DNA of 64,000 nt from assembly GCF_001522545.3 (NCBI RefSeq), contig NC_031768.1, forward strand, positions 113,551,074 to 113,615,073. The letters are read 5' to 3'. The DNA comes from Parus major (taxonomy: Eukaryota; Chordata; Aves; Passeriformes; Paridae). The notes under the pieces were generated by a model. The model saw only the letters and a program-made list of their open reading frames with translations. It was not told where the DNA came from and did not search any database. Positions 46,322-58,214 of the stretch are shown here, piece by piece; position 1 is the stretch's first letter, and every line of letters begins with the position of its first letter. Both the position numbers and the translations under genes were made by a program.

Positions 46322-46556
46322 TGGAATGGCATAATGGTTTGGGCTGAAAAGGAGCTTAAAGATCATCTTGTTCCACCTCTGCCGTGGGCAGGGACACCTT
46401 CCACCATCCCAGGCTGCTCCAAGCCTGGCCTTGGACACTTCCAGGCATCCAGGGGCTGCCACAGGTGCTCTGGGCAGCTTGTGCTCCCCACCCTCACAGG
46501 GAACAATTCCTTCCCAATATCCCTCCTATCCCTGCCCCCTGGCAGTGGGAAGCTGT
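46322..46556 (-). mobile_element. CR1 LINE 3' fragment close to a donor
   Basis: Reverse CR1 starting about 54 bp after the donor of the helix 2-3 exon: TGGAATGGCATAATGGTTTG, AGCTTAAAGATCATCTTGTT, GCCGTGGGCAGGGACACC, TTCCTTCCCAATATCCCTCC. Confidence 0.88.
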
Positions 46557-47562
46557 TGTGAAATGGCTTTTCCTCCAGGCACTGGGAGCTGCAAGCTGTT
46601 GGCTTCTGCTCAAGAAATTTCATTTTTCTGAGAATGAAATCTTCCCAACCCTGAGAGGCAGCAGCTACTGGTGGAAAGCAGAGCCAGAGGACATGGGAAC
46701 CATGGAACCATGGGAAAGGGCAGGAAAACACTCAAAATACAGGCAATACTGATTCCCCTTGTTTGCTTCACATCCAGCCTCACCTGCCTTCCCTGGTCTA
46801 GCTGGGCTCTCTGTGAGGTTTTAGACCCCACCAGGATATCAGCCTCCCCTGAGAAACACACAGATCTAAATCACTCATGGAGGGAACAGGGCAGGGTGGG
46901 TTTGGGATCTTCTCCCTGAAGGAAGATGAAGGGATGAGAAAAGAAAGAAAGGGGAAAACCAGATATTTGCCACCGTTCCAATTCCTGCCATGAAGCTCCA
47001 GCAAACCTTCTAGAAACCTCCACCAAACAGCTTTTGTTTGACTCTCCAGAGGGAATGCAGCTGGTTCAGGCAACTGCAGGCACCACAGGAAGGCTGAATA
47101 GGTGAATAATTGCTGGCTGCAAACCGGGGCCAGCTGCAAACCCCAGCTTGGGAACCATGAGTTGGTGTTTCAGCAGGGCTGCTGCAGCTGGCCCCGTGCC
47201 CGTTCCACGGGATCTGGGGCACAACCATGGAAATCCTGCTGCAAGCACCACCACCCCCGTTCCCCTGGTTCTAAGGAAGGTGAGGGTGAGAATCAGCCCT
47301 TTCATGTAGGCAGCTTTTCTGAGGCAAACAAATTCTCATTTCCTGGGTAGCTGCCCACAATATCTGTGGGTTTGCGCATTTACCTGTATTGGAAGGTCTG
47401 TCAAAGGTCTGGCAGTGACCTCAGCTCCACTTCCTTGACAGAGGAAAAGCCTTGAAGGCTTTCCATGGCAGGTGAAGCCATCTCTGTGAACATCAGTGCA
47501 GTGATCTTTGCACCTTCTTTGTGTTCTCCTTTGCCTGCCATGTATGGATAAGATAAGCACCT

Positions 47563-47697
47563 GGAGCAAATCCAGAGCAGGTCACAGAGCTGCTCCAGGG
47601 CTGGAGCCCCTCTGCTCTGGAGGCAGGCTGGGAGAGCTGGGGGTGCTCACCTGGAGAGAAGGCTCCAGGGAGAGCTCAGAGCCCCTTGCAGGGCCTA
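47563..47697 (+). mobile_element. CR1 LINE internal segment next to an acceptor
   Basis: Forward CR1 piece: AGCAAATCCAGAGCAGGTCA, GGGCTGGAGCCCCTCTGCTC, GGGAGAGCTGGGGGTGCTCA, AGAGCCCCTTGCAGGGCCT. It stops about 57 bp before the next SLCO2B1 exon. Confidence 0.8.
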
Positions 47698-47754
47698 AAG
47701 AAAGAAGTTTTTTCTTCAGACCGAGCTCCCCAGACCTGTCCCTTGTTACCACAG

Positions 47755-47982
47755 GCACCTTCAGCAACACCACCGACCTGTGCCAGCCTGGGGCCCCACG
47801 GGCCTGGGCCAACCTCAGCGATGCCAGCTGCACCCCCCACGCCTCCAGGGAGAACCACGAGGTTCTCCTGGTCATGTTTGTGGCCCAGGCACTGCTGGGC
47901 ATCGGCGGAGTGCCCATCCAGCCCTTCGGCATCTCCTACATCGACGACTTTGCCAGCGAGAGGAACTCCCCCCTCTACCTGG
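47755..47982 (+). CDS. SLCO2B1: SLCO2B1 exon: extracellular loop 2 and helix 4
   Basis: 228 bp, phase 1 in and out. Encodes STFSNTTDLCQPGAPRAW, NLSDASCTPHASRENHE (loop 2, with N-glycosylation sequons NTT and NLS) and then VLLVMFVAQALLGIGGVPIQ (helix 4) followed by PFGISYIDDFASERNSPLYL. PIQPFGISYIDDF is almost invariant in OATP2B1. Acceptor TTGTTACCACAG, donor CTGG before GTGAGG. Confidence 0.96.
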
Positions 47983-48940
47983 GTGAGGCTGGGCTCCTTG
48001 GGAGGGGAGAAGCCAGGCTGGAGGTGACAGCAAGGCCAGACTGGACTAATTTGCATTAATGAGAGCTGGGTTCATTATAGCCCTTCTGCTCTGCCTGGAG
48101 CCAGGAAGATTTCTGCAAAAAGAGTTTCTCTGCTTCAGGCTTGGGCAGATGGCAGGAGAGCTGGGAAACACCACTCAGGGCAGGTGCTGGGGGTTCTGAC
48201 CTGAGAGTGACAACCTGGAGATGGAGTTAATTACCTCATCCTCCTCGAAAAAAGTGGATAAGGGGCAGCAGCACTCTGTTTAGGTGTTTGCAAAGTGATA
48301 CAAACCATAGAGAGAAGTTTCAGCCACCTGGGAGATGGGAGGGTGTCCTTCAGCACAGGCGATGCTGGAGAACAGCTTGGGCACGGGCCCAAAAGGGGTG
48401 TGGGATGGACAAGGTGGTCCTTGCAGGTCCTTCTAGTCCTTTCCTATCTGGGAAAACAGAACAGCAAAGGCAGATCAAAACCAGGTCATTGCTGTTAAAA
48501 AAAGGAAGCACAGCATCAAATTTTGCTCTGGTAGACAACCCGAACCTCTCACGTGTAAGGTAGGAGTTGAATTTTACGTGTGGATTTCTTTTATCAGCAA
48601 TTCACGGAGGAGAATTCATGGATAACTTTTATCTCCTTAACCTTGTAAAAAACCTTGGTGTTCCCTGGATTACCAATGCCAATGGGCACCTCTGTTTCCT
48701 GGCAGTATTGCAGTCCTTCTGGGGGGCTGAAGACAAGTGTCAGGAAAGGCCTGAGCCGTGCCAAAGGGAATTCCATGTGTGAAAGGAGTGTGGAGGGCAT
48801 GGGGCTGTTGCTCTGGTTGATCAGAAAGCTGCCAGGGAAATGGGCAGTGCTGGAGGCAGTGAGGTCCCACCATGAGGCACCTCTGTCCCCGTGGTGCCTT
48901 CCCCCAGGCTGAGCCCTTCCCTGCTCTCATCCCTGCCCAG
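47983..48940 (+). other. SLCO2B1 intron
   Basis: About 960 bp with no recognisable CR1 and no exon; ends in CATCCCTGCCCAG. Confidence 0.7.
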
Positions 48941-49039
48941 GAATCCTGTTCTCCGTGACGGTCATTGGGCCGGGGGTGGCCTTCATGCTGGGCTCTGCCA
49001 TGCTGCGGTTTTATGTGGACATCGACAAAGTCAGCGCAG
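48941..49039 (+). CDS. SLCO2B1: SLCO2B1 exon: helix 5
   Basis: 99 bp, phase 1 in and out. Encodes GILFSVTVIGPGVAFMLGSA (helix 5) and MLRFYVDIDKVSA. Matches human GILFAVTMMGPGLAFGLGSL region. Donor GCAG before GTGAGG. Confidence 0.96.
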
Positions 49040-49375
49040 GTGAGGGGACCTGTTCTGTCAGAGCTTCTGGAGCAGAGGGGTCCCAGCCTCCTTCTCTGCC
49101 CTGTGTCACTGGGGTACAGTGGGCAGCCAGCACATCCAAAGGGCTGAGTGGCTCTTTGGACACCCTGGGGACAGCAGTGAAATAGGAGAGAGACAGTGGG
49201 ATGTGATGTGGTGATGGGATGATGAGGGAAAACACTGCTCAGGCCCCAGAACTGATGGTCCCTGGGCTGGGAGCCACCACCTTGGGGCTGATTGATGGTG
49301 GGGGTGGCCTTTGGTGCACTGGGGCACCTCCCTTGTCCCTGCAGTGCTCTGATGGCCCTCTCCTCTCTCTTGCAG

Positions 49376-49506
49376 CTGAGGTGCAGCTCACCAGCAAGGA
49401 CCCGCGCTGGGTCGGGGCCTGGTGGCTCGGGTTCCTGGTGGCCGCCAGCCTGGTGGCCCTGTCTGCCCTGCCGTACTTCTTCTTCCCACGGGAGATGCCG
49501 AAGGAG
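49376..49506 (+). CDS. SLCO2B1: SLCO2B1 exon: OATP signature and helix 6
   Basis: 131 bp, entered in phase 1 and left in phase 0 (AAGGAG before GTAGGA). Encodes EVQLTSKDPRWVGAWWLGFL, VAASLVALSALPYFFFPREM and PKE. The family signature DPRWVGAWWLGFL (49399-49437) sits at the extracellular edge of helix 6, and the Trp residues in it are implicated in substrate binding in OATPs. Acceptor CTCTCTCTTGCAG. Confidence 0.97.
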
Positions 49507-51814
49507 GTAGGAGGGGTTCTGCACACACACACACCCCTCACTGGAGCCAAAATGACAGCCACGGGAGCCACAGACACCTCTGGTCCTTGGGAAGGGGAGG
49601 ATGCAGTCCCAGAGTTTCCTGTTAACGAGAGGTGTGCCCAGGGAAGAGAGGGCAGCCAGCTCTGCCTGTGCCCACAGCTTTTGTCTGGGAGCAGTCCTGA
49701 ATTTTAGAGGTGGAACTGAAGTTTCAGCAGTGGGCTCCTGGCGGGCAAGGACAGCTCTTCTGCAGGGAGCAGGGCCAGGGAGGGGCTGTGCTGTCCAGAG
49801 CTGCACACAGGACATGACACAACTCGTGAGGTTCCCCGGCTGCGCGTCCCGGCACCCTGGGAGCGGCACAGAACAAACTGTGCCTGCAGAGGAGGCGTTC
49901 TCTGTGGGCTGGGATGCTGCTGAAGCTGCTGGGACACGCTCAGGGGATGAAGCCGTGCTCGTCTCGGTGTCTTGGCGTGTGCTTTACCTTGAGGCAGCAT
50001 CAAAACCCTGCTGCCTGAACAAGTCTGTGCACCTGGTGCAGAGTAACGCTTCATTTCTCCTGACGCTGCCTGAATTTCCACGGGAATGAACGGAGGTTTG
50101 GGGTTCCCTGACCTGTTTTACCAGTTCAGCTTGGGGATGCAGTGATTTACTGCTGGCTGACAGGAGCTGCGTGGTGATGGGGTGGGAGCTGCTCCGTGCA
50201 GGGTGAGGGTGATCCCAAATTCAGTGTGCCTGGTGGGTCCAGCCAGGCTTGCTCTGAAGCCTTAGGGAAGGTCTGTGCTAGCAGGGTCTGCTCAGCACGC
50301 CAGGGTGGCACACTCCATCTCAGGGAAAAGTTCTTCATTAGGGATGATGGGAATATTAATTTCATAAACGCCTCTGGAGGGAAAATAATGCACTTCCAAC
50401 TAAAACAGCTGCACTTTCTGGCAAGTGCTGCGCTCTGAGTTGGAAGAGTTTAAGGGGGAACGGGTGGATCTTGATTTTAAAAAGAGCAGGAAGATTTCAC
50501 CCAGCTCTTCTGGCTGGGATCTGTGGGGAACTCTCCCACATGGCTGAGCACCCACGTGTCCCTCTGCAACATGTGAATTTCTCGAATTCTTGGCTTCCTC
50601 CCCATTTTTGCATCTTCCTCAGAAAGCTCTTGGAATCTACCAGCAGTCATAAATAATAACATTAATGGGAAAATACAGCAAATAGCCAAATTCTGCCCTC
50701 CTTGCAGGATGGGAGGCAGCAGGGATGCCTGACCCACAGGGTGTCAGCACCAGCAGCAGCAGCAGCAGCAAGGGGCCCTGCCTAAAAAATTCAAATAAAG
50801 GCCTCTGTAGAAAGTTTGCCACATGCTGTTCTGGGTATCACACGTGAGCTGTAGGAGCACTCCAGGATTTGTTGGAAATCTGTGTTGTCATGGATGTTCT
50901 CCAGCATGTGTGTACCATCCTGCCCACTGCAAATCCCTTCAGGCACAGCATGGGAACAGCCCAGGGGAAAAGCACAGTTCTGCTCTGCCCAGAGGCAGCT
51001 GAGGTGTTCCTGCACCTCCAGCTTGGATTCCATTTCTGGCCACCCTCCTCAGTGGGCATCATGCAGCAAGCACTGGGTATCAGCCAGCCCTCTGTGCCTT
51101 TGGAGACTCACATTTTCTATTCCACAGCCACACTTCAGCTTCACCTGTTTTTTTGATGAATTCTTTCTTTGAAGTTCCTGGAATGGCTCGTGTTAACATG
51201 AATGATAGAGCAGGGCTGCTCTTTTGATCTTTTTTTGGTAAATTAGTCACTCCAAACCCAGAACATCTTTATTTCTCTGCTTTGCTGCTTGTCAGAAGGT
51301 TTCTAGCACCAGAGTGTCCTGACTAACCCTATTGAGGGCTGATCCCCATGAGGTTGTCATGAAATCAGGAAGGGGATGGGAGGATGAGGCTCTTGGACTG
51401 GAAAAACTGTTTTCAGTCAAGAACAGCCTTTTTCCCAAGTAATTCCAGTTTAATCCTGCCTCCATGAGCCTGAACCATTCCTTGGAGTTGTGTCCTGGAT
51501 CGTGAGGAACTTTAAGCACTCTCCAGTTGCTGTGTAGCCATACTTTAGCTCCTGCTTTGCCATCTGCCGGTGTTTGCTGCATGCCAGGGCAGGCAGCAGC
51601 AGTGCCACAATATTCCAGTATCCCTGGGACACAGGCTCTGACATCCACTGACACGCCTCACTGCAGAGCTCCCGTGGATTTTATGGGAATCAGGCTGGCG
51701 TGTCCCTCTCGTGTCCGAGCCCTGGGGATTTGTCCAGCCTCTCTGGTCACTCAGCAGGGCTCTCCTCCTCAGCCTCACTGCCAGCACGCTACCAAAACTT
51801 ATTTTCCTGCGTGT

Positions 51815-52070
51815 TGCAGGGACACTTTCCACAATCCCAGGTTACTCCAACCTGGCCTTGGGCACTTCCAGAGATCCAGGGGCAGCCACAGCTTCTCTGG
51901 GTACCTGCGCCAGGGCCTGCCCACCCTGCCAGGGAAGAATTCCTGCCCAATATCCCATCTAAACCTGCCCTCCTTCATCTTAAAGTCATTCCCCCTAGTC
52001 CTGTTCCTCCCTGTCCTTGCAAGAAGTCCCTGTCCAGCTCTCCTAGGGTGCCCATTAGGTGCTGGAAATC
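51815..52070 (-). mobile_element. CR1 LINE fragment, 3' end missing
   Basis: Reverse CR1: GTTGCAGGGACACTTTCCAC, GGCCTTGGGCACTTCCAGAG, CCAGGGCCTGCCCACCCTGC, then the more internal GTCCTGTTCCTCCCTGTCCT and CCCATTAGGTGCTGGAAATC. It starts inside the tail and extends further upstream than most copies. Confidence 0.85.
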
Positions 52071-52917
52071 GAGGTCTTTCTCTGGAAAAAGGTACTGTGA
52101 CGCTCTGGCTGCCTCACTAAAGCTCCAAAAGCACCACCAAAGGCAGCCTAGGAGAACAGGGCATGGTCTGAGGAGCAAGGAGAACCGAGTGGCAGGACAG
52201 GCTGCAGGAATGGGCTGGTCTCTACAGCTGGATTCTCCCCAGGGAGCTTTAAAGACTGGCACAAACAGCAGCTAAAAATAATCCTCCCATTTGGTGGGAG
52301 CAAGGTGCCCCTCAGCTGGTTATTTTAACACTCCTGGAAATAGGGTCCCTGGAGGGACCACACGTGCTGGAAGAGGCATAATGAAGTGTTTGTAGGGAGC
52401 CTGACCTTGTCAGAAGGAAAATAATTCTCCTTCAAGCTGTGAGGTTTTACACTTTGTTTGTCTAATACGAAAATAACTTCTCTGACCTTACTTTTCAGTG
52501 AGCTGGGAGTGCCAGGTTCTGTTCACAGCCAGAGGGAAACTCTGCAGACACCTCAAAATAAACAAAGAAAACCTCTCTTTCACAGAGCAGGTCATTTATC
52601 CCTGTTTCCAGGGGTGTATTTGGATAAACCCAGCCTGCTGGCACCTCTGGCTGCCCTTCTCACAGGTGCAGTAGCAGGTGGGGAGAGCAGGAGCTGGCAG
52701 GAAAAGCTGCTTTCATTTTCCTTTCCTGCAGAGCCCTGCCCAGCCATCCCTGGATTTATTCATGCCTGTGCAGGGAAATGGGGGATTTCCCCAGGCCAGG
52801 GTCGGGTTGGGGATGCTTTTTCTGATGCAAAGTGTGTGGGAGCTTCATTCTCCTTCCTCAAAAGCCTGTCTGCCTGCTCCATGCCCTGAGAGGGTGGAAG
52901 TGATGCCAGTGGACTCA

Positions 52918-53041
52918 CAGAATCACGGCATGGGTTGGGCTGCAGGTCCCAGGCCACGGGCAGGGACATCTTCCACTGTCCCAGAGGGCCCCAAGCCCCA
53001 TCCAACCTGGCTTTGGACACTTCCAGGGATCCAGGGGCAGC
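52918..53041 (-). mobile_element. CR1 LINE 3' fragment
   Basis: Reverse tail: CAGAATCACGGCATGGGTTG, CATCTTCCACTGTCCCAGAG, GGACACTTCCAGGGATCCAG. Confidence 0.82.
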
Positions 53042-54866
53042 TTTTTTTGCTGGCCAAAATCTTCCATGCAGATAAAATCCCTTTGGAAAAACATGAGATG
53101 CAGCGAGTGGCACCAAGAAGCTGAGTCCTTTGAGGAATCATCCAGGAAAATCCAAGTGTGGGGGCATTTTGCAAGCTTAGTTTGTTTCTCCTTGGCATGA
53201 TGCTGGGGCAGGGCTGATGTTACTGCACCTTCCAGTTCCAGCTTGACAAATTTCTTCTGTGAGAATGGCAAAATCCCCCATGGCAGGGGCACAGCATCCT
53301 CCTCGGGGCTTGGGCATCTCCAATGGTGCAGCCAGCACAATTCCATCATCATCCGCAGCAAGTAGTCAGGATTCCTGCTTTTCCTTCTTCCCTTGCTCTC
53401 CTTCATCCCAGAGAAATGTATTTCCTGATCCTTTCAGGCAGCAAAAGACCACAGCAGGGCCAAGGCAGCACAGGGAGAGGAGCTTTCCCCCTCTGTGAGG
53501 GCTTTGCTCCATGTGCTGCTGCTATCGAGCCAGCACGGAAACGTCCCTGCAAGGGTCACACCCAGGGACATCCCAGCCAGGGGAGCTGGGCTTTAGTCAG
53601 GGTGGACAGGCTGTTGACTCTCAGAAGTACAAACAGCTGGAAGCTGAGGAAGCCACAGTCAGGAGCAGCTTGGATGTATTTTTGGAAAATGCGGCAGTTT
53701 CCGAGCAGAGAGAAGAGCCCCTGTAAGGCAATTGAAGAGTGAAAGGGAGCAGGGTTTCATCTTTGCATTTGAAAAATGCATGAGAGCCCGAGCTCCAGCA
53801 GTACAAAACAGGAAAGGAGTTTAATTGCTTTTGCCCTTAAAGAGGGCACGTGGAACCCTCAGCACAGCCACTGTGACCTCGCTGCTGTTTAATGACCGCT
53901 CTCAGTTCCACAGCAAAGGAGGTGATTTTTAGCCCAAGAGCTGCCCGTTTCCCTGTGTCCATTACAAGTCTGTAATTGCTGCTGAATGCACTCATTTGTG
54001 CAGCTCCTGATGGCAGTGGCAGAGCAGGGGCTGCTGGCTCTGGCTGTAAACACTCTGTGCTGAGAGCCACGCTGTCCTGAGCCCTGCCTGCCCCTCCACA
54101 GGCACAGCAGCACATCTCCTCTGAGTGCCCCCTGCTCCTTCGATTCCCCTAAAAGCCTGCAGAGCAGGGGATCCCAAGCACATCCCAGAAATGCTCTGCT
54201 CCCTCAGCTTCCCGATGCTGTGAGATGTTGGGCTGAGTGAGGCTGCAGTGACCTTCCACGCTCCGAGCCCTCCGAGGCCAGGGACTGCACCCTGGGCAGC
54301 CTCTTGCCTGAGGAGGTGACAAATATTGTGCCTCCATCCCAGACCCCCCTCCTTGCCTGGTTACATTTTCCTCTTTTTTGATGCTTCTTTGCTGCCCACC
54401 GGCTTGTGAGGGAGCACAGAGACACAGGGAGCTGCTCATCCTCCATCCAAACCAGTGCCCAAAGCTGTGCTGGTGGGGATCCAGGTGGTCTTGGCTGCCT
54501 GCCCCCACACACAGAGGTGAAAGCTCTGGGGCAGAAAACCATCTCCCTGAGGGTCTCCAGCTTTCCCTGCCAAGGTTTGCAGCTCCTGAGTTTGTGTGAG
54601 CTGGGCACAGGGTGTGCTGGGCCTGGGGAATGGCACAGCTGGATCCTGAAGAAGTGTGATCCACTGCTGTCAGGAGAGGTGGGAAGACTCCTCTGCAGCA
54701 TGGATGTGTCTGGGTGCTGGCAGCCCCATGGGAGCCACGGGGTGTGGGCAGGGAGCAGCAGCTGGACAAGGCCAGCAACATCCCGGGCTGCCGTGTCACG
54801 GTTTGGGAGAGCAGAGGGGAGGCTGTGGCATGGCGTGTGCAGTGACAGGCTCTGGTGTGTCCCCAG

Positions 54867-54969
54867 GTGGTGACAGGGAAGAACAGAGACAGCAAGAGGA
54901 GGGAGGACGTGCTCAGCCAGCTCAGGTGCCAGCACTCGGAGAGCCTCTCCCTGACGGAGTTCATCAGAC
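54867..54969 (+). CDS. SLCO2B1: SLCO2B1 exon: intracellular loop 3
   Basis: 103 bp, phase 0 in, phase 1 out. Encodes VVTGKNRDSKRREDVLSQL, RCQHSESLSLTEFIR. This is the hydrophilic loop between helices 6 and 7, rich in Lys and Arg. Human OATP2B1 has a longer loop here (about 50 residues between PKE and FIK against about 34 in this gene), so the bird loop is shorter. LTEFIR+FPAVLLR aligns with human TVIQFIKVFPRVLL. Acceptor GTGTCCCCAG, donor GAC before GTAAGT. Confidence 0.88.
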
Positions 54970-55065
54970 GTAAGTGATGTGCTTCAGCCTGCCCACCCCT
55001 CCCTGCTGCACCTCGTGCCAGCCAAGGCAGTGTCCTGCTCACTCTGAGTGTCACATGCCTGCCCT

Positions 55066-55192
55066 GGCAGCGTCCCAGGCCAGGCTGGACAGGGCTTGGA
55101 GCAGCCTGGGCTAGTGAAGAGTGTCCCTGCCCATGGATGGGATGGGCTTCAAGGTTCCTTCCAAACCAAATCCTTCTGTGACTTCTGTGATT
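55066..55192 (+). mobile_element. CR1 LINE 3' fragment
   Basis: Forward tail: GCAGCGTCCCAGGCCAGGCT, GCTTGGAGCAGCCTGGGCTA, GTGTCCCTGCCCATGGATGG, ending TCTGTGACTTCTGTGATTC. Confidence 0.85.
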
Positions 55193-56469
55193 CATGGCTC
55201 ATGTGGGCAGCAGGAATCAGAGGCCAACATCTCACCAGAGCCAGGAAAGAGGAGTGTTAGCTGTGAGCCTGGAGCAGAGCCGTGGGAAGGGAGAGACCCC
55301 CTTCAGTCAGAGGGGTTTGGGTGTCTCCAGCTGCTCTTGCTCAGCCCTCGGGCCATGGCAGGAATCAGAACCACAGCAGCACTGGCAACTTCTCATCCCC
55401 AGAAAACCTCACCAGGCTCCCTCCTCCAAGTCTGGAGACACTGTCCAAGCCAGGCTGACATCCTGTCCCATCGGGAATGGCCAGCACTGCCTGGGGCCAG
55501 GGTCTGAGCAGTTAAAATCCAGAGGGAGATTTGAATCCGGTGCAATTAAATTGTTTGGAAATGAGCGGGCTCTTTGTGCTGAAGGGGATCAGCTGGGCTT
55601 TAGTCTGTGCAGGCATCTGCTAATGGTTGGGATGTTTGGGTTTTTAAATACTCTGCACTTTGGCAGCTACTTACAAAAAGTGGTCAGTGTCAGCTTCCTC
55701 CCTGTTTCCCAAATATTATCCCGTTAATTTATTGGAATTTCTCCGTGTTCTGAAGGTCAGTGCATGGCAGGCACAGCCAGGCAGGCGTGGGCAGGTTTTT
55801 TGTCCCGCTGGTGGCAGCGTTTGCTCGTTAGCCTAATGCTCAATTAGAGGAGGCACTCGGGGGTTTCTTCCCCCCCGACCTTGTGGTGCTGTCATTTCGA
55901 AACCTGTGTGATGGAAGCGGCTGCGTGGGAGCAGATTGATAGCGCTCAGATGGGATTTTCACACCAACACGCTGCTCTGTGCCGCTGAAACACGAATGGA
56001 AATGAGCTCCCTGCTCCTGGCTGCAGAGAGGACGAAATCTCATACCCTGCTCCAGCTGCAGCTCTGGTTCGGGGCTTGAATCAGCGTTGCTGTGTAAGGG
56101 CTGTGCTAATAAATTCATTATTTCTGAGAATTTGTCCCCCAAAGCCCAGCTCTAAAATAAATGAAGTGTCTGGTTTGTGTCAGGAGAGCAATCTTGCTGG
56201 AATCACCAGGATCTCAAATATAAAACTCTTTTCAGAGCCAGGGACGGGGTGGCAGGTGCTGTGTGATGGTTAGATGGGACAGTGTGGGGGGAAGCCTAAA
56301 CTTCAGGGCTGGCTCATCTGCAAGTCACTGGAAAGAGAATTTCCTTCTCATTTCATCACTCTCCTGCTTGTTTTGTTTCCTCTCTCTGTTTCTCTTTGTA
56401 CTATTATTTTCTACATGATAATTGATGAAAGCAGCATTTGGAGATGAGATTCTCCAGCCTGAATCTCCT

Positions 56470-56525
56470 TGGAAGAGTCCAAGGCCAGGTTGGATGGGGC
56501 TGGGAGCACCCTGGGACAGTGGAAG
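56470..56525 (+). mobile_element. CR1 LINE fragment, very short
   Basis: AAGAGTCCAAGGCCAGGTTG then GATGGGGCTGGGAGCACCCT and GGGACAGTGGAAG. Both ends missing. Confidence 0.7.
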
Positions 56526-57951
56526 CTATCTTCCAGCAGTAATGAAAAAAGTAGGATTTAGCTTGCCTGAAGTCATTTCCATTGCTAATTTCCAAGCTTC
56601 TGTTGAAAACACCTGGGAGGATGTGCAGATTCTGCTGCACATACTGGGAATTAGCCCATTAAAGGTGATCTTCAAAGCAACTGGAACGTTGCATTCCTCA
56701 CTCGTGACTTGTTTGTTTCTCTTATGGTCCCTAAAGACAGTTTCAAGGATATTTTTTGTTTATTATTTTAAAGTTTCCCCTTGCTTTTCCTGTCTGCCCA
56801 GCTTCCTCTCTCCAGCCGCAAGGAGGATCCAGTTGGTGCTGAGGTGGGGATTGCAGAGGATGGAAATCTTGCTGGGGGACCTGCTCAGCTTTTTATCTCT
56901 GATCTGAGGTGGCAGAAGGGGTATGGTTTGATTAAAAAGACCAGTGACCTCCAGGAAAAGAACTTTTTGGTGAAAAATTCCCACAAAAGGCTGGATTGGC
57001 TCTCAGGAGATTTTTCAGCAAGCAAGCTGAGGTTTCCCATCTGCAACATGGCTGAGAAATTCCAGGGATACTCTTCAAAAATCAGTTCCTTTAGTGGTAC
57101 TTAGGGGCAAAACCATCTCCCCTCCTGGGTTCATATTGGTGTAAAGCAGCTCCTCTCTCTCCACTGACTGCCAGCCTCCAGAGGGTCACTGTTCCAGGGT
57201 CCCTGACCATGCTTGGTGTGCTGGGACCCCTCCAAGGACCTGCTGTGTCAGCTTCCTATGATTTTGGGGCTGCTTGCCTGATCTGGGGGCAGAGTGCTGA
57301 GCCAGGAAGGCGATGCTGCCACGAAGGGGAGTTTTGCCTTTGGACATGGAGGACCCCACTGCACCCACAGAGGGTCCTTTTGCTCTTCCCAGAACATTCA
57401 GGACAGCCAAAATCCATCCCTGTGTGAGGACAGCCCCCAGCCAAGCCCCAGGGAGATCTCCCCAGATAGAAAGATTGTCCCAGTTGTTTGTCAGCTGCTC
57501 AGAGCTAACACCATTAACTTATGGCAGCCCTCTGCATTAATCCTCGCTGTTAATTCCTTATCTCTGCTCCAGCAGATTGGCTGCCCAAGCCCTCATCTGG
57601 GAAACTCATCAGCAGTTTGTTTGGAAGTTGCCCTTTGTGTGCCAGCAGAGCAGGGGGGCGTCGGTGGCAGAGCAGCAGCAGCAGCAGCAGGAAGGGGGTT
57701 TGGGATGTGCAGGAAGGGGACATCACTCCAGGCTGGACACTGGCAGCTCCCAGCAGCTCCTAGGTTCAGCCCTAGGGCAGTGTTTTTGTGCCTGTAATCA
57801 AAAAATGCATTTTTCATGATTGAAACAAAAATGACGCTGAAACTGCAACCGCAGCAAACAAATAAATGAACTTTTAATGACTTCCCATCTACTTTTGTAC
57901 TTGTTTTGGCAGAAGCTCTGCCAGAAAGCTTCAAGAAAAGGAGTGCAAGGA

Positions 57952-57998
57952 GATGAGCTTTGCAGTCCCTTCCAACCCAAGCTCTTCTGTGATTCCCT
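57952..57998 (+). mobile_element. CR1 LINE 3' terminus
   Basis: Only the end of the element: GCAGTCCCTTCCAACCCAAG then CTCTTCTGTGATTCCCTGA. It ends about 50 bp before the next acceptor. Confidence 0.75.
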
Positions 57999-58049
57999 GA
58001 TGAATGTTTTGCTGCTCTCCATGCAACAGGTTCCCCCTTGTCCTTCCAG

Positions 58050-58214
58050 GCTTCCCTGCGGTGCTGCTGAGGAACCTGAGGCACCCCGTGTACCTGCTGG
58101 TGGTGCTGGCTCAGGTCAACATCTCTGCCATGGTTGCTGGGTTAGCAACGTTCATGGGCAAGTTCCTGGAGAGACAGTTCTCCCTCACAGCGTCCCTGGC
58201 CAACATGATCATTG
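58050..58214 (+). CDS. SLCO2B1: SLCO2B1 exon: helix 7
   Basis: 165 bp, phase 1 in and out. Encodes RFPAVLLRNLRHPVYLLVVL (entry to helix 7), AQVNISAMVAGLATFMGKFL and ERQFSLTASLANMIIG (entry to helix 8). FLERQFS.TAS.AN matches human OATP2B1. Acceptor TGTCCTTCCAG, donor ATTG before GTAAGT. Confidence 0.96.

Larger units (their letters stand above)
49507..54866 (+). other. SLCO2B1 intron (5.4 kb)
   Basis: Longest intron in the coding part. Contains a CA run near 49,523, a CAG run near 50,750 and CR1 copies at 51,815-52,070 and 52,918-53,041. A long antisense open frame at about 54,149-55,195 crosses the next exon and is not supported. I considered whether an exon is missed here because the loop-3 segment is short, but both flanking phases agree (0/0). 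Confidence 0.65.
54970..58049 (+). other. SLCO2B1 intron (3.1 kb)
   Basis: CR1 tails at 55,066-55,192, 56,470-56,525 and 57,952-57,998; a CAG run near 57,675. AT-rich patch near 57,500-57,570. No exon seen. Confidence 0.65.

Noticed and set aside
48670..49869. 399-codon open frame on the minus strand
   Set aside because: Antisense shadow of the SLCO2B1 helix 5 and helix 6 exons in GC-rich DNA.
54149..55195. 348-codon open frame on the minus strand
   Set aside because: It starts inside a CR1 tail and runs antisense across a well-supported SLCO2B1 exon; no family resemblance.
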